Shown here: piece after piece, positions 24,751 through 35,242 of the stretch
Layout of the letters: every line of letters begins with the position of its first letter
Numbering within the stretch: position 1 is the stretch's first letter
Source: Tetranychus cinnabarinus
Lineage: Eukaryota; Arthropoda; Arachnida; Trombidiformes; Tetranychidae
Direction: 5' to 3'
Assembly (NCBI GenBank): GCA_022266195.1
Contig: WHVY01000004.1
Span: forward strand, 1,567,501 to 1,631,500
DNA length: 64,000 nt
The notes under the pieces: model-generated
What the model saw: only the letters and a program-made list of their open reading frames with translations
Database searches by the model: none
What the model was told of the DNA's origin: nothing
Position numbers and translations under genes: made by a program

Positions 24751-25545
24751 TTATGAACTTTTAGAAGCCATAGATTTGAGTAAATCTGCTAAACCAATAG
24801 CTGGATCAATGACTAAAGTTTGCCATGTTGATGGTTGCAAATCAGTTTCCACTTGTTTCAACCACTTTTGAACATTTTTGAGTTCACTTGTATCAATACC
24901 AATTGCTGTAGCTAAAGTCACGGTAACTGTTATTGAAATATCAGCAACACTCAATTCATCACCAGCAACGTATTTAGTACTTTTCAATGATTCATCCAGT
25001 GCTGAAGCATTTTTCTTGAACACTTCAGCTGCTTCTGGTTTTACTGGTTTTCCGGTAATGGCTGGCCTGTAATAAGCTTTCAATGATAAAAAAAAATGTT
25101 CCTAAATCCCAATAAAGCCAGCGATCGATTGTTGCTCGTTTTTGTAAATCAGTTGGATAAAGTGAATGCCCAGGAGCAAATTTGTCCACAAGATAAGTAA
25201 TTATCGATCGACTGAAAAGATTGATAAAACAGACCAAGATTTATATTTATGTTTTAACCATGAAGATCAAAGTGAATTTACCTTTCCCAAAGAGCATATC
25301 CATCATCAACCAAAGTAGGAACACAATGGAATGGGTTTATCTGTTCAAGAGATGGGATGTAAGGTAAAGTAAGATATATAATATAATTATAATAATTTAC
25401 TCACGGCTAGGAACTCTGGCTTCATTTGTGCACCAGCGAGTACATCGATCTCTTTTTCCTCTAAATTCAGACCAATTTGCTTGGCGACGATTTTAACTAC
25501 TCGGGCTGGTGGAGAAAGATTATGGTGATATAATTGGACTGACAT
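24751..25545 (-). pseudogene. Delta-like GST 4 with one-base frameshift in exon 3
   Basis: The exon layout is as in its paralogs: 25405-25545, 25282-25340 and 24751-25211. Exons 1 and 2 are intact (start MSVQLYHHNLSPPARVVKI; glutathione site VPTLVDDGYALWES). Exon 3 is 461 nt instead of 460. A run of nine T on the coding strand (near 25087-25095), where paralogs read ACATTTTT(C/A)..TCA, adds one base and shifts the frame just after WDLGTFF. The remainder, down to the usual C-terminus, is open in the shifted frame and well conserved. This is either a very young pseudogene or a homopolymer sequencing or assembly error. A TATA box at 25634-25626 is kept. If the extra base is an error, the protein would be a normal 219-aa GST. 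Confidence 0.8.
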
Positions 25546-26471
25546 TTTGTTTGACTAGATGAACACAGTTGTTCAAGATGAGGTTCAAGCTTATAATCAA
25601 AGTGAACAATTGATCATGGAATCAACCTTTTATATCCAAGCAAATTGATAAGATCAACTGAACCTGAACTGAGTAAATGTCTTGGATGTGTTTCCTAGAT
25701 AATCCTCATAAATATCCGATAAATTGTTTATCCAAATATTTTATTGCCCTGCTTTACATTATTTTACATGCTAATCTTGAAAGCTATGAAGATAGATAAT
25801 GAGTCTGATAAGTTTTGATTGAAGATTAATATTATTCTGCATGGCGTACGATAATATTTGTGTTCAGCTGTGAAATCAGGATAGTAATTCATGTAAAAAA
25901 TGGTCATCACTAAATGCGTTGAAAACTTTTTACAAATTCTAGCTTTCAGCAGCACTCTTAGGATTACATACGTAAGTTTAACCAGAAAATCATCATTCAA
26001 CATTGCGAATCTCTCTTCCATAATGGTACAAATGTAATCGAAGTTTAAGCTTTGAATACGATTTTCTTGCAAACAATTGATCAGAGAAACTTTTGAGCAC
26101 AAGTGGACTCAGTTTCTATGTCCCTACAAACCTAAAGAATCATCAATTCTACCCGTTTTTGTGCCGATTTGTGTAAAGTTTTGTATTAATAAAACACTTT
26201 TGTTAGTTTTGTCTTCCGTCCTCAATTGTCTCTAAAAGATCAAAGATCGTTGCTTGATCTTGACTTTAATTTCATCTGTACATTGTTTTTATTTGTGACC
26301 ATTAAATATGTTGTAACTTTCTGTTGAAAATATGAAAGAAAAATGAAAAGACCTGCAAAAGTTTGAGCCTTTTGACTCTGGCAATCTCGATTTTAACGAA
26401 AATCCATAACATTAATAAAAAGTTTTAATGCTTCAAACTAATGAGAGAAAATTTGGAGAAAGTTTTACAAT
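25546..26471. other. 5' flank of GST 4 and 3' flank of GST 5
   Basis: Contains the duplicated flank segment (about 25755-25890) and the 3' flank remnant near 26360-26410. No gene supported. Confidence 0.55.
25626..25634 (-). promoter_or_regulatory. TATA box of GST 4
   Basis: TATAAAAGG on the - strand, 81 bp before the ATG at 25545. Confidence 0.65.
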
Positions 26472-27279
26472 TTATGAACTTTTAGAAGCCATTGATTTGA
26501 GGACATCTCCCAAAGCGTTTGCTGGATCGATGACTAAAGTTTGCCAAGTCGATGGTTTTAGATCACTTTCCACTTGTTTCAACCACCTTTCAACATTTTT
26601 TAGTTCACTTGCATCAATGCCAATAGCTTTACCTAAAGTCATGGTCACTGTTATTGAAATATCAGCAACACTCAATTCATCACCAGCAACATATTTAGTG
26701 CTCTTCAATGATTCGTCGAGTGCAGAAGCGTTTTTCTTGAACAATTCACCTGCTTCTGTCTGAAATGGTTTTCCAGCAAAGACTGGACCAAAATAGGAAA
26801 TTAATGAAGCGTAAGAAGTCCCTGAGTCCCAATGCAGCCATCGATTGATTGTTGCTCGTTTTTGTAAATCAGTTGGATAAAGGGAATGTCCATGAGCATA
26901 TTTGTCCACAAGATAAGTAATTATCGATCGACTGAAAAGGTGAATAAAACAGACAAATTATTTGTTTACTGGAGTTTAAAACAATATTAAAGTGAATTTA
27001 CCTTTCCCATAGAGCATATCCATCATCAACTAAGGTCGGAACACAATGGAATGGGTTTATCTGTTCAAGAGATTGGATGCAAGGTATAGTAAGATTAAAA
27101 ATTGATCCAAAATAATTATAATAAACTGATTTACTCACGGCGAGGAATTCTGGCTTCATGTGTTCACCAGCCATTACATTGACTTCTTTTTCCTCTACAT
27201 TTAGACCAATCTGCTTAGCAAGGATTCGAACTACTCGGGCTGGTGGAGAAAGGCTAGCGTGATATAATTGGACTGGCAT
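26472..27279 (-). CDS. Delta-like glutathione S-transferase 5 (219 aa)
   Basis: Exons on the - strand: 27139-27279, 27002-27060 and 26472-26931. The start MPVQLYHASLSPPARVVRI aligns with GST 3. The glutathione-site residues INPFHCVPTLVDDGYALWES are all present. The linker/helix 4 begins VDKYAHGHSLYPTDLQKRA, with DKYAHG for the usual DKFAPG. The C-domain has GDELSVADISITVTMTLGKAIGID, where GKA replaces ATA. A TATA box lies at 27367-27359, 80 bp before the ATG. The frame is intact and the length normal, so it is probably functional. Confidence 0.95.
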
Positions 27280-28169
27280 TTTGTTGAACTAGACGAACAC
27301 AGTTGTTTAAGATGAAGTAGAAGTTACAATCGAAGTGAACAATTGACTTTGGAATCAACCTTTTATATTCAAATAAATTGTCAACACCAACTGAACATGA
27401 ACTGATTAAATGTCTCGGATGTATTTTCTAGAAAATACTAATAAATTTTCGATGAACTGTTAGCTACTTGATAAGCAAACCTTTACAGCCGTACTCATAA
27501 CATGCATAATCTGTATAATCTTGAAAGCTATAAAGATTGATAATGAATCCAATAAATTATGATTGATATTATTACGAATAGCGTTGGATAACATTTCTGT
27601 TCAGCTTTGAAATCGTGATAGCACTTCATTTAAGCTGATAAGATGTAAAATTAGATTCATGTTAGTAGATTGTTCGCACTTAACAAACTTCAATGTCCAA
27701 ATGAATTGTATAAAATATTGAGTGAAACCTCCCAAATCTAGTGACTTCAAACTTTAAAACCAATTGATCCTACTCATTCTGGTTCTCAAACAAATAGTTT
27801 TTCAGTTATTTTAGCAGAACATCTCAATAAATCAAATTGTTCATGATTAATAAATATTATCTGAAGATAAAACTTTATTCCAGAACTGTTCATTGTTTTC
27901 TTGGTTTAAGTTCAATTAAGATGGAATCGATGATTGTGTTGATAGCTTGAGCTCAATTTATCTTTATATTACCTTATTAGATTACATCTGCTGAGGCTGA
28001 ATGAGCATACATGTTAATAGTAGTGAAGTTGATGAATTTATCTCATGATATTGTTCAAGGATAACCAGACAACTCATTGTGTAAACAGCTCAAGTTTAGT
28101 TGAACTTAATAGACAGTGACATCAACTTAACGTCTAGGTTTCAAACAGTTGTGTTCATCTTGTTCAATA
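27280..28169. other. Divergent intergenic region between GST 5 and GST 6
   Basis: The left half is the repeated 5' flank of the minus-strand GSTs. The right half (about 27800-28130) resembles 13100-13470, the 5' flank of GST 1. The two duplication lineages meet here head to head. Confidence 0.6.
27359..27367 (-). promoter_or_regulatory. TATA box of GST 5
   Basis: TATAAAAGG on the - strand, 80 bp before the ATG at 27279. Confidence 0.65.
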
Positions 28170-28983
28170 ATGCATTTGAATTTATATTATCATCCACTTT
28201 CTCCAGCATCGAATGTGGTTCGGACTGTTGCTAAGCTGATCGGTACATCTCTTGAGGAAACAGAAGTCGATTTATTGGCTGGTGACCATTTGAAGCCAGA
28301 ATTTTTATCCGTAAGTAAATCATTCAAATGTAATTGGAATGTAATTTTTAAGATAATTTTATTGTCCCTCAACCACAATCTAATATTGTACAGATAAACC
28401 CATTCCACTGTGTTCCTACCTTGGTTGATGATGGATATGCTCTATGGGAAAGGTAAATTCACTTTATATTGTTTTAAATTCCAGTAAACAAGTATAAATA
28501 TTTGTCTATTTTATTAACTTTTTCAGTCGATCCATAATCACTTATCTTGTGGACAAATTTGCTCCTGGACATTCACTTTATCCAACTGATTTACACAAAC
28601 GAGCAACAGTCAATCGATGGCTTTATTGGGACTCAGGGACTTTTTACCCATCATTAAGTGCCTATTATACGCCAGGCTTTGCAGGAAAACCAGTACAACC
28701 AGAAGCAGCTGAAGTGTTCAAGAAAAATGCTTCAGCACTGGATGAATCATTGAAAAGCACTAAATATGTTGCTGGTGATGAATTGAGTGTTGCTGATGTT
28801 TCAATTACAGTTACCATTTCAGTTGCTTCAGCTATGGGCATTGATATAAGTGAACTCAAAAATGTTGAAAAATGGTTGAAACAAGTGGAAAGTGACTTTG
28901 ACCCATCGACTTGGCAAACTTTAGTCATTGATTCAGCTAATGGTTTAGGAACTTACTTCAAGTCAAAGGCTTTTAGTTCATAA
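28170..28983 (+). CDS. Delta-like glutathione S-transferase 6 (218 aa)
   Basis: Exons 28170-28310, 28394-28452 and 28527-28983; the sister copy of GST 1. The N-domain is MHLNLYYHPLSPASNVVRT followed by INPFHCVPTLVDDGYALWES. The last ~290 nt of exon 3 plus the first bases after the stop are almost identical to GST 1 (about four differences), while the rest of the gene and the introns differ much more. Compared with GST 1, roughly 75-80 bp just upstream of the ATG, containing the TATA box and presumed transcription start, are missing. The coding frame is intact, so the protein should be functional if it is expressed from another start site. Confidence 0.93.
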
Positions 28984-30032
28984 ACTGCTTGTTATTCAAA
29001 GGACTACTGATACATAATCTGATTTTCGAGTTAAGAGTTTGGTCTTTGTGGGTTTGACGGGCATATAAACTAAATCTATTTGTGGAATTAAAAATTTCAG
29101 TAATTTTCAATAAAATCGAATTCAAAGTGAAACTTGCAACGCCTTTTTTGTGGAGTCAGATTTTATAATTAAACTCATTTTTCTAGCGCAACTTTCAATG
29201 TTCAATCAGGGAAATCCTGTATCTTTTTTTCGGTGAAAACATTTTCTGTTTTTGTTCAAAAAGTAACTTCGATTTACTAATTTATTAGTGAAAAGTTATT
29301 CGCTTTCAGTGACGACAATCGAGAATGAGATTCCCTGCTCATTCCCTGCTTAAACAAATGCCATTTAACGCGAATTTACATTGGAACTTAATACAATCGG
29401 ATTTGCATTTGATAACTGTTCGATACTTTGGATAATTGTCTTTTTGACTTCTTAAACTTTTTGAAACCTTCGTATTTATTAGGGGTGTGAATAAGTTTCC
29501 GCTGTTTTTTAGCAAAGTTTGAAATTCGTTTGAAGGAATCAAAACTAATCTAGCACATTCAAAGTAATTGATATCGGAAGAGGATACTTTGTTGCATATT
29601 TCAAATAGTCAATCAGACCTTAATACAAACTATTATTTTTAGACTCAACTTTTGTAGCAAGCAGATTGAAACATTGGTAGAGTTAAGGATTCAATTGTAA
29701 TGTCTTAATATTTAAATTATTTGCTATTGAAAGGATTTTGTAAACAAAATTAAATTAAATCTTCTATCTAATAATATCATACATTGTGAATAAACGAATG
29801 CCATTGTTTTTAACGATGTTTATCGTGATCTTTATGATGTTGTTATCCTTATAAATAGACTATCGCGCAAAACCAGATTTGCAAAGTCAAAGCTGTACTT
29901 TGCAGACAATTTCAATACAAGTGTTAAAAAGTAAAAAGAGTTGAACAAAACCTTTTTTCGTTAATATCTTTCAATTTAATTCATCTTTAAATATTAGATA
30001 GATATTTTTGCTCAAAATGAAATGAAATCAAT
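28984..30032. other. Intergenic between GST 6 and GST 7
   Basis: AT-rich; no supported gene. The last 150 bp (about 29870-30000) is the repeated GST 3' flank: it has the aaagt.aaaagagttg and tctttcaatttaattc pieces, similar to the region after GST 2. Confidence 0.5.
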
Positions 30033-30841
30033 TTATGAACTTTTAGAAGCCATTGATTTGAGTAAATCTGCTAAACCATTAGCTGGATCAATGACTAAAG
30101 TTTGCCAAGTCGATGGTTTTAAATCACTTTCCACTTGTTTCAACCACTTTTGGATATTTTTGAGTTCACTTGCATCAATACCAATTGCTGTAGCTAAAGT
30201 TACGGTAACTGCAATTGAAATATCAGCAACACTCAATTTATCCCCAGAAACATATTTAGTACTTTTCAATGATTCATCCAGTGCAGAAGCATTTTTCTTG
30301 AACACTTCAGCTGCTTCGGGTTGAAATGATTTTCCTGGAATGGCAGGCATATAATAAGCTTTTAATGATGAGAAAAATGTTCCTGAGTCCCAATAAAGCC
30401 ATCGATCGGTTGTTGCTCGTTTTTGTAAATCAGTTGGATAAAGGGAATGTCCATGAGCAAATTTATCCACAAGATAAGTACATATGGGTCGACTGAAAAG
30501 ATTGATGAAACAGATCAAGATTTATATTTAAGTTTTAACTATAAAGATCAAAGTGAATTTACCTTTCCCAAAGAGCAAATCCATCATGAACCAGAGTAGG
30601 AACACAATGGAATGGATTTATCTGTTCAAGAGATTGGATGCAAGGTATAGTAAGATTAAAAATTGATCCAAATTAACTATAATTATAATGATTTACTCAC
30701 GGCGAGGAACTCTGGCTTCATATGTTCACCAGACAATAAATCGATTTCTTTTTCTTCTAAACTGAGACCAATTTGCTTGGCGACGATTCGAACTACTCGG
30801 GCTGGTGCAGAAAGTTTATGGTGATATAATTGGACTGGCAT
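30033..30841 (-). CDS. Delta-like glutathione S-transferase 7 (219 aa)
   Basis: Exons on the - strand: 30701-30841, 30563-30621 and 30033-30492. The start is MPVQLYHHKLSAPARVVRI. The glutathione-site loop reads VPTLVHDGFALWES, with His replacing the Asp that every other copy has (VDDG). Exon 3 begins SRPICTYLVDKFAHG instead of SRSIITYLVDKFAPG, altering helix 3 next to the glutathione site. The C-domain reads SGDKLSVADI rather than AGDELSVADI. The TATA box is at 30930-30922, 81 bp before the ATG. The frame is intact, but several usually fixed positions have changed, so relaxed constraint or altered activity is possible. It is the GST half of the composite duplicon that recurs to the right. Confidence 0.93.
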
Positions 30842-30921
30842 TTTGTTGGACTAGATGAACACAGTTGTTCAAGATGCGGTTCAAGATTATAATCAAAGTG
30901 AACAATTGATCATTGAATCAA

Positions 30922-30930
30922 CCTTTTATA
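30922..30930 (-). promoter_or_regulatory. TATA box of GST 7
   Basis: TATAAAAGG on the - strand, 81 bp before the ATG at 30841. Confidence 0.65.
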
Positions 30931-31200
30931 TTCAAGAAAATTGCTGAGTTCAACTGAACCTGATGACTCGGGCGTATTCTCTATGAAATACTCATGAATT
31001 TTCGATAAGCTAATAAGTAGATTTTTACATCCGTACTTAATAGAGTAACATTTAATCTTGATTGATCTAATTACATGTAAACCTCTGAACCAAAAGTATT
31101 TGTAAATATTGATTGTTCAATATTTGGATGCCTAGCATGTTAATAAAGCTTCATTATTTATCTCAATCCATAAAAAAGTGAATCAGAAATAAAATGAAAT

Positions 31201-31425
31201 GGTTTTCATCTTCACTTACAACTCCTGTCAAGTTTTACTGCTATTACAAACCTGACTAGTAAAGTCCATGTCTTTCAAACATCTGTTGCTATTCGCGCCT
31301 TTGGAAACTCAAAGGAAAGTCAACCCTAAAACTTGTGAGCTTAGCTTGAGTTTCCCGCTCAACTACTTGACTAGTCTTTTCTAGTTTTGCAAACAAAATA
31401 ACTAGCTTCAGGTTAGCAAAGTACA
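31201..31425. repeat. Duplicated block, copy 1 of 3 (upstream of GST 7)
   Basis: About 220 bp present again at about 41655-41857 and 46087-46307 with few differences. It contains the CTATTCGCGCCTTTGG core also found upstream of the A-G genes. In all three places it separates a GST (or GST remnant) from the next A-G family unit. Confidence 0.75.
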
Positions 31426-31879
31426 CTTTTTACAACTTTTGTTTTCAGTTTTAACTTTATGTAGAGAGCAGATTGAAACATTGGAGACAGAAACTCAAAA
31501 TTATTTTCTCATAATAAGTCCACTTACTGGTTTATCATCAATAGTTAAATCAGAATCAATCGAAATCTTTTATTCGATAGAAAAATAAAGCTTTGCAATT
31601 ATTTATTGCTCTGATCAGTTTTGCTTTTAACCGTCTTTGCGCAAATGAATTTTGTTTTAACTTACTTGCTCAAAATAACCCAAATCCTTGCGTTGAACTT
31701 TGTAACAAGTGGTAAGCTAAATTGGAATTTAAGCTTGCATGGAGAAATCGTTTTTCTAATGAAACAATTTGAATGGAGCGCATTTAGAATACAATGAATG
31801 GTTAAAATTTATTTCGGTTTTATCTGCTGCAAAATGAATCAAAATTAAGATGACAAATTTCAATGAAATACAATCAGAG
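31426..31879. other. 3' flank of family copy A
   Basis: Part of the composite repeat; pieces of 31540-31800 recur at 33660-33910, 37400-37660, 39270-39370 and 43290-43440, each next to the 3' end of an A-G gene. No separate gene. Confidence 0.6.
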
Positions 31880-32776
31880 TTAACCACGGCATGGCAAGTA
31901 AATACGAGTGCATAGGTTTAAACTTGTTCGATTAAACATATGATATGAATTGCGACAATAAGAATCAAAATATTGTCCGATATTAAAATCTGCAAGGATA
32001 TCAATTTTTCGTGTTTCCATATCTAACAAATGTTCTAGATCAATTGGAATTGGAAATAATCGACGAGGTTGGTCAAGAAGATATGATTCAAAATCTGAAT
32101 TGACTATTTCAGCTTGTTTATCCAAAAAAGCTCTGTTACATTTATGATGGCAATGATCAGCACTGCAAGCAGTTTCATCAATTAAATCTTGATGCGTTAA
32201 AACATAATAAACGTGAATTTTATCAAAATCGTAGGTAAGCTCTAGCTCTGTATCGAGCATGAAACAATCGCCATCTGTGAAGAAATGATCTCTAATATCT
32301 TCCATCTTACGAGAGCTGTGTAATGAATAGGAAAAGAAAGTCCTTTTAAAGTAAAAACCAAATCAATAATCATACAATTAATTAATCAAGAATTATATTT
32401 ACAAAGAGTTCCTGTTATAACGTAAACGAGATGGTTCAAATTGCATAAAAGGATATGGTAACCCATTATTCGGCTTTTGAAACGTTAGGTCATGAATCTT
32501 TTCACTTGGTATCCTTGTGAATGTCGAAAGCTATAAATGATTTTAATGATTAAATGTGTTCGAAGAAAGCAAAATTTTATTTACCTGTTCAAGTATTGAT
32601 TTAATAATTTCATCACTTTCCTTTGCACTCCAGTCAATAACAATATCTTGATAATCATCAGATAGTTTCACTCTTATTGTAGCTGAAAACAACAGAAGTT
32701 AAATTCATCAAATAATTATCAAATACATCAAAGTTCAAGACTTACTTATATCGGGATTACTATCATTTTCATTCAT
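31880..32776 (-). CDS. Ubiquitin-like/Cys-rich family, copy A (230 aa, intact)
   Basis: Four exons on the - strand: 32746-32776, 32585-32682, 32403-32530 and 31880-32315; all junctions GT..AG, phases consistent. I do not recognise the family. Residues about 11-110 (TIRVKLSDDYQDIVIDW; a helix ending FTRIPSEKI; then EDIRDHFFTDGDCFML) match the strand-strand-helix-strand order of a ubiquitin-like fold, including an IPSEK turn like the IPPEKQ of ubiquitin-like domains and a closing DGDxxxL strand (inference). The C-terminal half is unique to the family: LTHQDLIDETxC, then C-HH-x-C, NRAFLDKQAEIVNSDF, a basic QPRR, MExRKxxILADFN and a terminal YLPCRG. No signal peptide or membrane segment is seen. 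Copy A has only one of the two Cys of the usual FDSYCC. Open throughout and probably functional. Confidence 0.75.
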
Positions 32777-33330
32777 TTTGGTAATTTAAGTTGAAAACAA
32801 TCCAAAGATGAAGTACAAGGCAAAGACAAGAGTAAGTCTGAACTGAAATGAACAAACAAGACAAGTGGGCCAAAGTTGACTGGTTTGACCAGTTTAGTCT
32901 TGTAAGGTTGTCCGAGAATCTGTCGACTCGCTCAGTTAGAGGGTCACTGTAATTTTTTACAAGTTTCACAAGTAAATTCCGGTTATTTCAAACATATGTT
33001 TTACGCTATTCGCGCCTTTGGTACATGAAGTTCAAATTCAAACATTAATCGCCAAAACTTGTAAGCTTCCAGGTAAAGCTTCACCTCTACTATGACCTTT
33101 TGGGATTTAAGTGAAGCTAGTTACTTTTTTGACATATTTTGCTTTAAGATCGTTTTTTAGACTCGATTGAAACATTGGTTCAAGGGTTATTTACATAGAT
33201 CTCGGAAAAAATAAATCAAATCTTCTATTTAATAATACATTAGGATTGGCTTATTTCGATTCTATTATTTCTTTTATGATGATTACCTTTACCGTTTGTA
33301 CTGATAAATGGTCTATTTGAAGGCTAAAAA
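32777..33330. promoter_or_regulatory. Upstream region of copy A with repeated GC-rich element
   Basis: The 5' region shared by all copies: a conserved stretch just before the ATG, then the core CTATTCGCGCCTTTGG (33006-33021) 230 bp before the ATG, then a stretch around 33050-33110 that recurs at 35160-35220, 38720-38770 and 43110-43160. Confidence 0.55.
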
Positions 33331-33492
33331 ATGACTAAGGTCAAGAAAAGAAAAAGAGAAACGTCCGGAATTGATGATTTTATTTGTGACAATGGTAATG
33401 ATTGCTGTTTTGATTGTAAACCCGAATGGATAAACCAGTTGATTAACAGTTGTGGAATTGGATATTTGGAACAAAAAAAGCGACCATTATGA
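33331..33492 (+). CDS. Candidate small ORF, 53 aa, Cys/Lys-rich
   Basis: An open frame from ATG to TGA encodes 53 residues: a basic start (MTKVKKRKRE), DFICDNGNDCCFDCKPEW with CxxC-type spacing, then INQLINSCGIGYLEQKKRPL. It is transcribed away from copy A. A diverged copy lies at 39003-39162 with about 70% of codons recognisable but with a 2-nt deletion near its start. The shared end (KRPL then stop) and reading frame suggest an ancestral coding exon, perhaps the remains of a zinc-binding protein or transposon protein. A donor-like GTAAGT directly follows the stop. Evidence is weak; it may be a coincidence of duplicated non-coding DNA. Confidence 0.3.
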   Translation: MTKVKKRKRETSGIDDFICDNGNDCCFDCKPEWINQLINSCGIGYLEQKKRPL

Positions 33493-33499
33493 TGGTAAG

Positions 33500-33600
33500 T
33501 CGCTTCTTTTATTTCCTTGTAGTAGAAACCATCACTACAATTGTACTGACATTTTGTTGTTCTAGTTGAACTAGAAGTCGTTTAACTGAATGGAACTGAT
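33500..33600 (-). pseudogene. GST 5'-end relic
   Basis: The stretch around 33535-33580 (ACTACAATTGTACTGACATTTTG and following bases) matches the start-codon region of the GST pseudogene at 37060-37110, and a similar relic lies at 37300-37350. Only the first codons and leader remain. Confidence 0.5.
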
Positions 33601-33993
33601 CTGATGTACAGAAACTAAAAATTATATTTCTCATAATATGCCCGTTTCCTGGTTTATCAGGAGTTTAATCAGAATCAAACGAATCTATCATTCGATAGAA
33701 GAATAAAGCCTGAACTAGAAATTATTTTTTGCTCTGATCAGTTTTGCTTTTACCGTCTTTGCGTGCATGAACTTTACTAAACTTATTTGCTCAAAATAAC
33801 ACAAATATTTGTGTTGAACTTTGTAACAAGTGGTGAGCTAAATTGGAATTTAAGCTTGCATGGAGAAATCGTTATTCTAATGAAACATTCTGAATGAAGT
33901 GCATTTAAAATACAATGAATGGTAAATTAATTTCGGTTTTACTTGAAAAGGGGTTAAAGTTAGACGACACATTTGGATTTGATACAATCATAG

Positions 33994-34901
33994 TCAACCA
34001 CGGCATGGCAAGTAAATACGATTTTGTAGGTTATCAAACTCACGCATAGAAACATGACGAGATCTGCAACAATAAGAATCAAAATATTGTGCAAAATTAA
34101 AATCGGCAAGAATTTCAATTTTTCGCCTTTCCATGTCAATGAAATGTTCATAGTAAAGTATATTTGGACGTATTCGACGAGGCTGAGCGCGCAGATATGA
34201 ATCAAAATCTGAATTGACTATTTCAGCTTGTTTATCCAAAAAAGCTCTGTTACATGTATGATGGCAATAATCAGCACTGCATGCAGTTTCATCAATTAAA
34301 TCTTGATGCGTTAAAAAATAATGAACGTAAGTTTGATCCAAATCAAATGATAACAGTAGATTTGTATTGAGCATGAAACAATCGCCATCTGTAAAGAAAT
34401 GATCTCTAATATCTTCCATCTTACAACCACTGTGTAATGAATAGGAAAAGATGAGTCCATTAAAGCAATATTCAAATATCCATAATAACACAATTGATTA
34501 TTTAAGAATTACAATTACCAAGAGTTCCAGTAATAATGTAAACAAGCAATAGCCAATGGGTCAATGGGCGTAAAAGGATTTTCAGGATTTCCATTACCCG
34601 GCTTTCTAAACGTTAACATTTTAATCTTTACCCCTGGTATTCTTGTGAATGCTGAAAGCTATGATAATGTTAATGATTAAATGTGTTCAAAGGAAGCGAA
34701 GATTGTACTTACCTGTTCAATTATTGATTCACCAATTTCATCACTTGTCTTTGCACTCCAGTCAATAACAATATCTTGATAATCGTCAGATAGTTTCACT
34801 CTTATTGTAGCTAAAAACAACCGAAGTAAAAGTTATTCAATAATAATAAGCATCAAAATTCAAGACTTACTTTTATATGAATTACTATCTTTTTCATTCA
34901 T
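33994..34901 (-). CDS. Ubiquitin-like/Cys-rich family, copy B (234 aa, intact)
   Basis: Exons on the - strand: 34871-34901, 34713-34810, 34519-34658 and 33994-34429. Start MNEKDSNSYK; the ubiquitin-like part has TIRVKLSDDYQDIVIDW and a helix ending FTRIPGVKI. A variable loop follows (RKPGNGNPENPFTPID), then MEDIRDHFFTDGDCFML. The Cys-rich half has all family Cys: C14 of exon-4 numbering from MED, C47, C52-HH-C56, CC117-118 and C139, ending YLPCRG. Acceptors use TAG/CAG as in the other copies. All exons are open and phases agree. It is closest to copy D in its 3' part (both end NRIYLPCRG and share the unusual VSMREFDNLQ), so B and D are a recent duplicate pair. Confidence 0.75.
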
Positions 34902-35242
34902 TTTGGTAATTTAAGTTGAAAACAATCCAAAAACAAAGTACAAGGAAAGACAATAGAAAGTCTGAACTGAAATTCACAAAAAAGACAAATGGACCAAAGT
35001 TGACTGGTGACCAAAGTCTTGTAAGGTTGTCTGAGAATCCGTCGACTCACTCAGTAGAGGTTCAATGTAATTTACAAGTTTCCGAAGTAAATTCCGGTTA
35101 TTTCAAACATCTGTTTTACGCTATTCGCGCCTTTGGAAGAGCGAGTTCAAATACAAAAAGTTAACCATAAAACCTGTAAGCTTCCAGCTAAAGCCAAGGT
35201 GAAGCTTAACCTCTACTATAGCCTTGTGGTTGTTACTACAAT
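34902..35242. promoter_or_regulatory. Upstream region of copy B
   Basis: Carries CTATTCGCGCCTTTGG (35121-35136), 220 bp before the ATG at 34901, inside the repeated 5' block also found upstream of E and F. Confidence 0.55.

Noticed and set aside
25764..26102. 112-aa minus-strand open frame between GST 4 and GST 5
   Set aside because: It lies in the duplicated GST 5' flank, the frame is broken in the homologous flanks at 24000 and 27500, and the composition is AT-driven.
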